7,067 nt of DNA, taken from positions 1-7,067 of the forward strand of contig JBAZJN010000038.1 of NCBI GenBank assembly GCA_041651295.1, given 5' to 3'. The notes under the pieces are model-generated. The model was given only the letters and a program-made list of their open reading frames with translations. It was not told the origin of the DNA and ran no database searches. Numbering within the stretch: the stretch's first letter is position 1; each line of letters opens with the position of its first letter. A program made the position numbers and the translations under genes. This DNA is from JBAZJN01 sp041651295 (lineage in GTDB: Bacteria; Patescibacteriota; UBA1384; XYA2-FULL-43-10; CAINNR01). Positions 1 through 5,565 of the stretch are shown here, one piece after another.

Positions 1-1
1 G

Positions 2-1738
2 GGTATAACCGGACCGGAACAAACTAACGCAGAAATGAATTGGTGGGGAGTAGAAACTGGCCCGACAGCAGAAATGGTTTACGCTAATGTTGATTTTCGA
101 CCGTGGTGCGTTGAAGAAGCTTGCACAACGGTTGATGCTGATTCGCCAACCACAACAATTACATCTTCAGCAACTTCACCGACCAATCTTCCTGTAATTC
201 CGTTCATTATCACTTTTAGTGAAGCCGTAACAGATTTTACTGCCGATGATATTGTGGTGGCTAATGGAATCAAAGGAACACTTGACGGTTCAAGTTTAAC
301 TTACACAATTGATATTACGCCCGTAGATCAAGGCGCAGTGACAGTAAATGTCGACGCTGAAGTCGTGTGGGACGCTTCAGGTAATTACAATACCGTCGCA
401 ACACCGTTCAGTATTACTTACGACTCTGCTGCTCCAATAGCGACGGTTGCTTACTCAACAGAGGTGCTGACGAATCAAGACGTTACCGCGACTATGACGG
501 CAAACGAAACGGTTACCGTAACTAGCGAGGGAGGATTAAGCCATGTATTTACAGATAACGGAAGCTTTAACTTTACGTTTGTTGATACGGCAGGCAACAC
601 AGGATCGGTGACAGCAACGGTAGCAAATATCGATAAAACCCTTCCAATAGTGGAAATTAATTCTCCCGGCTTGGAAGCTAAGGTTAATGGTAATACGAAA
701 ATCACCTTTACTACCGACGAAAATTCTCCTCAATGTTCGGTAAATAACACTAATTGGATTACTTGCGTGTCAAATACAACTATTCTTGATGGCATCACCG
801 GATTTGCTGAATTACCACAAGGTACTTTCAATCTCTATCTACGAGATACCGATGCCGCCAGCAATATAGGAACGGATATTGTTTCGCTAACTAAAGATAC
901 AGTATCTCCCACTGTTGTTTCTCATGTTCCGACGATAAATGCGGTCAATGTTGAACCGGACAACGATATTGTCATAACCTTCAGCGAAGCGGTGATTGTT
1001 GAAACTGGCGATGTAACATTCAGTCCTTCTATTACTGGTAATTTAGAAATCACCGGAACAGATGTAATCACTATTAATCCAATTAATCCACTAGAAAGCA
1101 ACACCAGCTACACAATTACGCTTTCCGGAGTGACTGATTTAGCGGGGAACGCGATGGCCGATTATAGCAATGTTAAATTTACTACAGCCACTCATTACAA
1201 TGTTCCTCTTTATTCCAATGTCGGCGGCTGGAATCTGATTTCATTACCGGTTGTTCCCAACGACAAGACAACCAGTGTTGTTCTTGGCGCCGCTTCGCAG
1301 AATATCGACGCAGTCTGGTCGTTTGATCCGACAAATCCCAACGCCGATGAAAGCGGTTGGTTAATGTATTCGCCAAACGATCCCGAAGGAACCAGAAACC
1401 TCGATCAAATGACGACAGGCTACGGCTACTGGGTAAGCGTGACAGCCAATACAAACATCAGTGGCTGGGGTAGTTTATTAACAGCCGGCCCGACCGTTCC
1501 TCCGTCAAGAGACTTGAATTCAGGTTGGAATCTTATCGGCTATTATCAAATTCCCGGAGAAGATAACAGCACACCGGCCAACGCTTTCTCAAGCTTGGGA
1601 GGCAATTACACGGGCTTGTGGGGATTTGATAACAATGGCGGTGTCTTTAAGTCATTAATTGATACGATTTTACCCGGCGACGCATTCTGGATTTCATTGC
1701 CCGCCGCTAAAACCTATTCCCCGAGCAATATCAGATAG
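2..1738 (+). CDS. 5'-truncated secreted multidomain surface protein (beta-helix end, Ig-like modules, GWNLI repeats)
   Basis: The reading frame is open from the window edge to the TAG at 1736-1738, so the gene starts upstream and the ATG at 35 is probably internal. The first residues carry an NWWG motif and then NVDFRPWC, as often found at the last turn of parallel beta-helix repeats. Next come Ig-like modules: one with ITFSEAVTDFTADDI (about nt 140-437), a shorter one ending in FVDTAGNTGSVTATV (about 430-648), one with a Cys pair (about 650-895), and a SbsA/Big_5-like module with DIVITFSEAV and the usual 'DLAGNAM' (about 897-1190). The C-terminus has two related modules beginning GGWNLISLP (nt 1225) and SGWNLIGYY (nt 1519), each followed by a W-F-D segment and a W-[VI]-S strand. 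No LPXTG signal, dockerin or C-terminal helix is visible, so the anchoring mode is unclear. Low Lys and abundant Thr, Asn and Ser fit an exported protein. Its signal peptide must lie outside the window. A role in adhesion or as a cell-surface fibre is inference. Confidence 0.85.
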   Translation, partial: GITGPEQTNAEMNWWGVETGPTAEMVYANVDFRPWCVEEACTTVDADSPTTTITSSATSPTNLPVIPFIITFSEAVTDFTADDIVVANGIKGTLDGSSLTYTIDITPVDQGAVTVNVDAEVVWDASGNYNTVATPFSITYDSAAPIATVAYSTEVLTNQDVTATMTANETVTVTSEGGLSHVFTDNGSFNFTFVDTAGNTGSVTATVANIDKTLPIVEINSPGLEAKVNGNTKITFTTDENSPQCSVNNTNWITCVSNTTILDGITGFAELPQGTFNLYLRDTDAASNIGTDIVSLTKDTVSPTVVSHVPTINAVNVEPDNDIVITFSEAVIVETGDVTFSPSITGNLEITGTDVITINPINPLESNTSYTITLSGVTDLAGNAMADYSNVKFTTATHYNVPLYSNVGGWNLISLPVVPNDKTTSVVLGAASQNIDAVWSFDPTNPNADESGWLMYSPNDPEGTRNLDQMTTGYGYWVSVTANTNISGWGSLLTAGPTVPPSRDLNSGWNLIGYYQIPGEDNSTPANAFSSLGGNYTGLWGFDNNGGVFKSLIDTILPGDAFWISLPAAKTYSPSNIR

Positions 1739-1790
1739 AACACACGAGCAAGGATACGGTCTCCCTTAGAGGATTCCGTATCCTTGTGTT
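1739..1790 (+). terminator. Stem-loop directly after the surface-protein gene, probable terminator
   Basis: The arms 1750-1759 (aaggatacgg) and 1776-1785 are perfect complements. A further 5-bp outer pairing (1739-1743 with 1786-1790) is set off by a 6-nt bulge. The structure begins on the base after the stop codon. No T-run follows (gtgttgacaaa), so it is a weak intrinsic terminator at best, and it may instead protect the mRNA 3' end. Its right outer arm overlaps the -35 box of the next promoter. Confidence 0.5.
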
Positions 1791-1817
1791 GACAAAAATA
1801 TTAATCTGTGTTATATT
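1789..1817 (+). promoter_or_regulatory. Consensus sigma70-type promoter for the dockerin/cohesin unit
   Basis: TTGACA at 1789-1794 matches the consensus exactly. It is followed by a 17-nt spacer and TATATT at 1812-1817 (5/6). Transcription should start near 1824, about 8 nt before the ATG at 1832, so the message would be almost leaderless. This also argues against the in-frame GTG at 1808, which lies upstream of the -10 box. Confidence 0.8.
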
Positions 1818-1831
1818 TGAGAATATCATTT

Positions 1832-3340
1832 ATGAAATTGTCTCAAAAAATATTTACAATCTCTCTTTTGACAATTTTATTGTTGCCTTTTTTAGCGTCA
1901 GCTGCTAATCCGGGCATCCCTCATAAATTCTACGGCACGGTAACTTTTACCAGTGGTACAACTCCTAATGGCCTTTTAGTTGAAGCGAAAATTAATAACG
2001 TAATTTTAGGCACTTCGGTAACCGTAGATGGGAAGTACGGCTATAATCCAGACCTACTTTTTGTAACCGATCCTCAAAACACTAACGCTGGAAAAACTGT
2101 CGAGTTTTATATTGCAGGCATTAAAACAACTCAAACAGCCGCCTTTGTTAACGGAGAATCCACGAACCTTAATTTAATAATGCCTAGCGATACTGTTACC
2201 GGGAATGGTACAGATGTTTCTCTTAATTCCGCCAATGCGGGAGAGGCGGATATGCCCACAGGAGCAACCATTATTGTCCTTACTAATACAACAGTGTTGG
2301 ATTTCTCAAGCTCTAAAATCTCACAAACCTCAACCGATGTGACGGTGGGAGGTAATATTGTGGCATTGACCCAAAAAGTTATCTTAAAATCAGGGGTTGA
2401 TGCTCAACCGATTGTGTTGATTAATTCGAGCTTAAGCAATGTCAGCGCAAGTATTCCTGATGGGACAAAAATTCAAGGCTCAGCCGGTTGGGATGGAAAA
2501 ATAACGCCGCCAGTTGCAGGTACGTCAAGCGGAACTGCTCCGGCGGGATTTAGCGTCGGCAGTACGGTTATTTCAATTGGTTCGTCCGAAGGCACTTTGG
2601 TTTTTGATAAACCTATTACGATATTACTTACAGGTGTTACCGGAACTGTTGGATACAAGCCATCCGAATCAGATACCTGGATACAGATAACTAATACCTG
2701 TGGTGGAAATTATACTACACCGACCCCGCCGACTTATCCGGGCGAATGTGCAATCAATAATGGAACTGATACTAAAATTGTAACTTATCACTTTACAACT
2801 TTCGGTTCGCTTACAGTTAATCCAACGCCAACACCGGCGCCGAGCGGTGGTAGCGGAGGAGGTGGAGGAGGTATTAGCACACCAGCCGATACCACAGCTC
2901 CTTCAATTAGCACAACAAATGCCGTAGTTGGAGATACGACCGCTGTTATTACCTGGCAAACCAATGAAGCATCTGTTTCTTGGATAGTTTACGGCAAAAC
3001 CACAACCTATGGCGAAGAAATAAAAACGACGAGTTATCTCACGTCCCATTCCGTTACTTTAACTGGCCTATCGTCAGCAACCACTTACCACTATCAATTA
3101 AAATCTAAAGATATTAATGAAAATATCGGCAGCTATACCGATGGAACCTTTACCACCCTAGCTTTAGGTGAAAAGACAAAGGGTGATATTAATAAAGACA
3201 ATAAAGTAGATATCTTTGATTTTAATACCATAATGGTTAATTGGGGAGATAATCCAGCCAACCTCGCTGCCGATTTAGACGGCAACGATAAAGTAGATAT
3301 CTTTGATTTCAATTTATTAATGGTCAACTGGACCGGTTAA
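1832..3340 (+). CDS. Secreted protein with Fn3-like module and C-terminal type I dockerin
   Basis: The 502-residue product has a clear signal peptide: MKLSQK, a hydrophobic core, and cleavage expected after LASA (about residue 24). The ATG at 1832 is preferred over the in-frame GTG at 1808, which lies upstream of the -10 box and would bury the signal peptide. Mature residues 25-115 start PHKFYGTV and look like a small beta-sandwich of the carboxypeptidase-regulatory/transthyretin-like kind. Residues about 120-325 form a beta-rich region I cannot assign to a named family. A linker rich in Pro, Thr and Gly (about 330-352, including GGSGGGGGG) leads to an Fn3-like domain (353-443, with TWQTNEASVSWIVYG and TTYHYQLKSKD). 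The end (about 450-502) is a dockerin with two calcium-loop repeats, DINKDNKVDIFD and DLDGNDKVDIFD, with Asp/Asn at positions 1, 3, 5, 9 and 12. There is no anchor of its own and no recognisable catalytic domain. The next gene encodes a membrane-anchored cohesin-like protein, so the dockerin probably attaches this protein to the cell. No Shine-Dalgarno site is seen. Confidence 0.9.
   Translation: MKLSQKIFTISLLTILLLPFLASAANPGIPHKFYGTVTFTSGTTPNGLLVEAKINNVILGTSVTVDGKYGYNPDLLFVTDPQNTNAGKTVEFYIAGIKTTQTAAFVNGESTNLNLIMPSDTVTGNGTDVSLNSANAGEADMPTGATIIVLTNTTVLDFSSSKISQTSTDVTVGGNIVALTQKVILKSGVDAQPIVLINSSLSNVSASIPDGTKIQGSAGWDGKITPPVAGTSSGTAPAGFSVGSTVISIGSSEGTLVFDKPITILLTGVTGTVGYKPSESDTWIQITNTCGGNYTTPTPPTYPGECAINNGTDTKIVTYHFTTFGSLTVNPTPTPAPSGGSGGGGGGISTPADTTAPSISTTNAVVGDTTAVITWQTNEASVSWIVYGKTTTYGEEIKTTSYLTSHSVTLTGLSSATTYHYQLKSKDINENIGSYTDGTFTTLALGEKTKGDINKDNKVDIFDFNTIMVNWGDNPANLAADLDGNDKVDIFDFNLLMVNWTG
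3201..3313 (+). repeat. Near-identical dockerin calcium-loop repeats (26-nt direct repeat)
   Basis: Positions 3201-3226 and 3288-3313 are the same 26-nt sequence with one mismatch (ttttaat versus tttcaat), offset by 87 nt or 29 codons. They encode the NKVDIFDFN and DKVDIFDFN cores of the two dockerin repeats. Synonymous sites are conserved as well, which suggests recent duplication or gene conversion within the domain. Confidence 0.9.
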
Positions 3341-3353
3341 TTAAAATAAAACC

Positions 3354-4088
3354 ATGAAAAAAACCATATTTACATTATTAATAGGATTAGCCGCTTTACT
3401 CTTAACAATGCCCGTATTTGCGGCTACAACCGTTTCTTTGTCGCCAACCAACATTAACGCAACTGAGGGTCAAAACTTCAATTTAACGGTCAAAATAGAC
3501 CCCCAGGGCCTTAAAAACTACACCGCCAAGATAGAATTGACATATCCAACCGATCTTTTAAGGGTAAACTCTTTTACCTTCGGAACTAGCTGGATGCCGA
3601 TCAGTCAGCCGGGATACGACTCAATCGATAATATTAATGGAATCTTAGTTAAAACCGCGGGCTACCCTGGAGGCATTGCTTCGCAGGCAACTTTCGGCAC
3701 GATTTCGTTTTCTGCCAAAAAGACAGGTACCGGGATCATTAAATTTGGCAGCAACTCATTAGCTCTTGATGCCACCAACCAAAACCTTCTTAGTTCGAGC
3801 AATGTTCAAACATCCTTCAGTATAGCCACGGCTCCGGTTTCAACGCCAGTTGAAGAAGATGTAACCGAAGAAGTAACGGAAGAACCAGCGACAGAAGTTC
3901 AAGTACCTGAAGAAAGCGTTGTTAAAGAAGAAATACCTCAAACAAACTTCTTGGCTGACTTGTCCGTAGCTTGGGGAGGCGTGGGACAGATGACCATTTT
4001 AATGGTGGTTGTAGTTCTGTGCTTAATCGCATTAACATACATCGGCCTGAAAGAGTGGAAAGCGATGCAGAAGAGAAAGAAAATATAA
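3354..4088 (+). CDS. Membrane-anchored cohesin-domain protein
   Basis: The 244-residue product has a signal peptide (1-23, cleavage after VFA) and then a cohesin-like domain (about 25-157). It opens TTVSLSPTNINATEGQNFNLTV and contains the pattern of an amphipathic strand (YTAKIELTYPTDLLRV), a Gly-rich turn and GTISFSAKKTGTGIIKF, typical of cohesins. An acidic stalk rich in Glu, Thr, Val and Pro follows (about 160-195). One transmembrane helix (about 212-232, TILMVVVVLCLIALTYIGL) precedes a basic cytoplasmic tail (KEWKAMQKRKKI). The topology is therefore outside-domain, stalk, single-pass anchor. The start lies 13 nt after the dockerin gene without a Shine-Dalgarno site or a clear separate promoter, so the two genes are probably one transcript ended by the terminator at 4108. 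Binding the upstream dockerin is the obvious role, but it is inferred from domain pairing and adjacency. A structural adhesin role without dockerin binding remains possible. Confidence 0.85.
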   Translation: MKKTIFTLLIGLAALLLTMPVFAATTVSLSPTNINATEGQNFNLTVKIDPQGLKNYTAKIELTYPTDLLRVNSFTFGTSWMPISQPGYDSIDNINGILVKTAGYPGGIASQATFGTISFSAKKTGTGIIKFGSNSLALDATNQNLLSSSNVQTSFSIATAPVSTPVEEDVTEEVTEEPATEVQVPEESVVKEEIPQTNFLADLSVAWGGVGQMTILMVVVVLCLIALTYIGLKEWKAMQKRKKI

Positions 4089-4107
4089 TATATTTATAAA
4101 ATAAACG

Positions 4108-4144
4108 AAAATGGGGGAGGCTCAACCTTCCTCATTTTTGTTTT
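4108..4144 (+). terminator. Intrinsic terminator of the cohesin gene
   Basis: A 13-bp stem pairs 4108-4120 with 4126-4138, including two G-U pairs, around the loop ctcaa. The T-rich tail tttttgtttt (4135-4144) follows. The tail runs directly into the TTGACA of the tRNA-Ile promoter. Confidence 0.85.
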
Positions 4145-4171
4145 GACAAAGTTACGGTTTTTGGCTAAAAT
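4143..4171 (+). promoter_or_regulatory. Promoter of tRNA-Ile and hydrolase unit
   Basis: TTGACA (4143-4148, exact), a 17-nt spacer and TAAAAT (4166-4171, 5/6). Transcription is expected near 4178, about 8 nt before the mature tRNA 5' end. Its first two bases are the last T residues of the preceding terminator tail. Confidence 0.8.
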
Positions 4172-4185
4172 AAAAATTGTTAATT

Positions 4186-4260
4186 GGGCGCGTAGTTCAC
4201 CGGTAGAACGCTTCACTGATAATGAAGAAGTAGAAGGTCCGATTCCTTCCGCGCCCACCA
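4186..4260 (+). tRNA. tRNA-Ile(GAT)
   Basis: It folds as a full 75-nt cloverleaf with CCA encoded. The acceptor GGGCGCG (4186-4192) pairs with CGCGCCC (4250-4256), followed by A and CCA. The D stem is GTTC/GAAC, the anticodon stem CTTCA/TGAAG with loop CTGATAA (anticodon GAT), and the T stem GAAGG/CCTTC. Several tertiary-contact positions are odd. The T-loop is TCCGATT, with C where position 55 is almost always T. The D-loop ACCGGTA gives C15, and the variable loop AAGTA gives A48, so the usual 15-48 Levitt pair is lost. All stems pair perfectly, which argues for a functional gene. The next coding sequence begins 4 nt after the CCA. Confidence 0.95.
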
Positions 4261-4264
4261 ATCA

Positions 4265-5071
4265 ATGCAAAAGGAACTCTTTTTAAACGGCCAAAAAATT
4301 GTTTACTACGAAAAAGGCAAGGGAGTGCCATTTTTAATTATTCACGGCTGGGGCGGGTCCACAAGCCCAGTCCATAACCTCAAATTCCAAGAACTTTTAG
4401 CCAAAAAAGGCTTCAGGGTTTTTGTTATTGCCCTGCCTGGTTTTGGAGATAGCTCCTTGCCGACGCTTAAGGGCAACGAGGATGAAATTACGGAAAGCGT
4501 AATTAAATTCGCCGATAAATTAAAACTTAAACGTTTTTTCCTTTACGGACACTGCTTCGGCGGATTGATCGCAATTAAAATAAGCAGATTGCATCCTAAT
4601 CGGGTCAAGGGCATCGTCCTTTGCGCCACTCCTTCACCTACGGTAGTCAAAAACTTAATGAGGGTGGGATATTTGGGCCTAATTTTATTTCTACTTATCG
4701 CCGAGTTATCGCAGATTTTCCTGCCACCCGTTTATTTTTTCAGAAGATTAAGGAAGTGGCTTAGCCGGCAATTTAAATTTTTTGCGCGCAGAAAGGCAAC
4801 GATGTGGCGAGCCTGGAAAAGAATCATGAATAAAGACTTTAAGGATGTTTTCACCGATATTGAGAAGGTGGCCAACCCGGTTTTAATAGTTTTGGGCACC
4901 AAAGAAAATCCGCTCATCAAAAGCGGCGTGAATTTCTTCAAAAAAATACCAAATTCTGTATTAAAAATCATCGTCGGAGCCAACCACAGCATACAGGTTG
5001 ATGCCCCCGAAAAGCTGGTAGAAGAGATAACTCTTTGGCTTGACGAGTCGGTAAAACAGGAGTATAATTAG
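4265..5071 (+). CDS. Alpha/beta hydrolase with Cys nucleophile
   Basis: The 268-residue product shows the alpha/beta hydrolase layout. There is an early oxyanion motif HGWGG (27-31), the strand before GFGDSS, and a nucleophile elbow GHCFGG (95-100) in which Cys97 replaces the usual Ser. An acid position follows in GTKEN (Glu214 instead of Asp), with the catalytic His in ANHS (His241). A Cys nucleophile is known in dienelactone hydrolase, but the substrate here cannot be inferred. The cap region (about 130-180) is hydrophobic and then strongly basic (FFRRLRKWL, FFARRKATMWRAWKR), which could favour contact with membrane or a polyanion. ATG at 4265 fits the family N-terminus (NGQKIVYYEKGKG). It lies 4 nt behind tRNA-Ile with no Shine-Dalgarno site, so the two are almost certainly one primary transcript. 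The last codons overlap the promoter of the next gene. Alternatives are an esterase, thioesterase or acyltransferase-like enzyme. Confidence 0.85.
   Translation: MQKELFLNGQKIVYYEKGKGVPFLIIHGWGGSTSPVHNLKFQELLAKKGFRVFVIALPGFGDSSLPTLKGNEDEITESVIKFADKLKLKRFFLYGHCFGGLIAIKISRLHPNRVKGIVLCATPSPTVVKNLMRVGYLGLILFLLIAELSQIFLPPVYFFRRLRKWLSRQFKFFARRKATMWRAWKRIMNKDFKDVFTDIEKVANPVLIVLGTKENPLIKSGVNFFKKIPNSVLKIIVGANHSIQVDAPEKLVEEITLWLDESVKQEYN
5040..5068 (+). promoter_or_regulatory. Promoter inside the hydrolase 3' end, reading into khpA
   Basis: TTGACG (5040-5045, 5/6), a 17-nt spacer and TATAAT (5063-5068, exact). The -10 box is made of the Tyr and Asn codons just before the TAG stop. Expected initiation near 5075 gives a leader of about 80 nt before the KH gene, holding a 7-codon ORF. 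A weak 7-bp inverted repeat (5083-5089 with 5113-5119) also lies in this leader. Confidence 0.7.
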
Positions 5072-5130
5072 GACAGTAGGCTTAGTAGCAGTAACACCGT
5101 TTTAAAGGTCGGGCTACTATTAGAGGTTTA

Positions 5131-5154
5131 ATGATAATAGAATTTGATAGCTAA
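5131..5154 (+). CDS. Possible 7-codon leader ORF (MIIEFDS) before khpA
   Basis: ATG at 5131 is preceded by AGAGG (5122-5126) with a 4-nt gap, slightly tight for a ribosome binding site. The ORF ends at TAA 5152-5154, one base before the ATG of the KH gene. That ATG has no ribosome binding site of its own, so termination-reinitiation from this leader could load ribosomes onto it. The ORF is short enough to arise by chance; it is reported because of the exact spacing. Confidence 0.35.
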   Translation: MIIEFDS

Positions 5155-5155
5155 C

Positions 5156-5476
5156 ATGGCAGATAAAAAAACTGTTGACGAGCAATTCCTGGAATACGTC
5201 GTAAAATCGCTGGTTGACCACCCGGAAAGCGTTAAAGTCGACCGCAAGGTTGATGAAATGGGAGTTTTACTCTCATTGAACGTACATGCCGAGGATATGG
5301 GCCAAATCGTAGGCCGCGAAGGTTCAACCGCGAGAGCCATCAGAACTTTGGTTCGCATTATCGGTCTTAAGAATCACGCTCGCGTGAATTTGAAGATCGA
5401 AGAGCCAGAGGGTGGCCGAGGACCTCGCGTCATGAGAAGACCCGAGGGATCAGGACTTGAGGAATTAAAACTCTAA
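5156..5476 (+). CDS. khpA: KhpA-type KH-domain RNA-binding protein
   Basis: The 106-residue product matches the small KhpA/YlqC family: one KH domain with the loop IVGREG (GxxG, residues 53-56) followed by the helix STARAIRTLV. The N-terminus DEQFLEYVVKSLVDHPESVKV is also typical. KhpA binds single-stranded RNA in the cytoplasm, often together with KhpB/Jag, in control of cell division or mRNA. The protein is somewhat longer than the usual 75-80 residues because of a basic, Gly/Pro-rich tail (EEPEGGRGPRVMRRPEG) that may add RNA contacts. ATG at 5156 is chosen over the in-frame TTG at 5144, which adds only MIAN and overlaps the leader ORF. In many bacteria khpA sits between rpsP and rimM-trmD; here trmD follows two genes later. 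A hairpin with a T-rich tail follows the stop. Confidence 0.93.
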   Translation: MADKKTVDEQFLEYVVKSLVDHPESVKVDRKVDEMGVLLSLNVHAEDMGQIVGREGSTARAIRTLVRIIGLKNHARVNLKIEEPEGGRGPRVMRRPEGSGLEELKL

Positions 5477-5485
5477 AACGTATCC

Positions 5486-5514
5486 TTGACGTTTAACAAG
5501 AACTGTGCTACAAC
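5486..5514 (+). promoter_or_regulatory. Promoter for the 225-aa gene, interlocked with the khpA terminator
   Basis: TTGACG (5486-5491, 5/6), a 17-nt spacer, and TACAAC (5509-5514, 4/6) with an extended -10 TGC (5506-5508). The -10 box lies in the left arm of the terminator stem. A start near 5521 would exclude that arm, so transcripts from this promoter could not form the terminator that stops read-through from khpA. Confidence 0.55.
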
Positions 5515-5535
5515 ATTGTAGTGCAGTTTTTGTTT
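5502..5535 (+). terminator. Intrinsic terminator after khpA
   Basis: The arm 5502-5513 (actgtgctacaa) pairs with 5516-5527 (ttgtagtgcagt) with one G-U pair. The innermost pairs open to make a hexaloop. The tail tttttgttt (5527-5535) completes a standard intrinsic terminator 25 nt after the khpA stop. Confidence 0.75.
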
Positions 5536-5562
5536 GCACTTTAATAAAACTGCAGGAGGAGG
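5522..5562 (+). promoter_or_regulatory. Leader inverted repeat next to the only strong Shine-Dalgarno site
   Basis: Positions 5522-5530 (tgcagtttt) and 5546-5554 (aaaactgca) are a perfect 9-bp inverted repeat with a 15-nt loop. The right arm abuts aggaggagg (5554-5562), the only strong Shine-Dalgarno run in the window. The left arm shares bases 5522-5527 with the terminator stem, so the two hairpins exclude each other in a read-through transcript. Whether the hairpin presents or restricts the ribosome site is unknown. Confidence 0.5.
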
Positions 5563-5565
5563 AAA

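Noticed and set aside
1808..1831. GTG at 1808 as the start of the dockerin gene
   Set aside because: It lies upstream of the predicted -10 box and would put eight residues before a good signal peptide that begins at the ATG at 1832.
3342..3347. TAAAAT as a -10 box for a leaderless cohesin-gene promoter
   Set aside because: The distance to the ATG fits leaderless starts, but no -35 or extended -10 supports it in AT-rich DNA; co-transcription with the dockerin gene is simpler.
5083..5119. 7-bp inverted repeat (tagtagc / gctacta) as a terminator after the hydrolase
   Set aside because: The loop is 23 nt and no T-run follows. It lies downstream of the predicted khpA start site, so it may be leader structure or chance.
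5144..5155. TTG at 5144 as the start of khpA
   Set aside because: It adds only MIAN before the family N-terminus, has no ribosome site, and lies inside the leader ORF; the ATG at 5156 is more likely.
1777..5488. Shared 10-mer cgtatccttg at 1777-1786 and 5479-5488, both near a -35 box
   Set aside because: Many 10-mer matches are expected by chance in 7 kb; the first copy is explained as a terminator arm.
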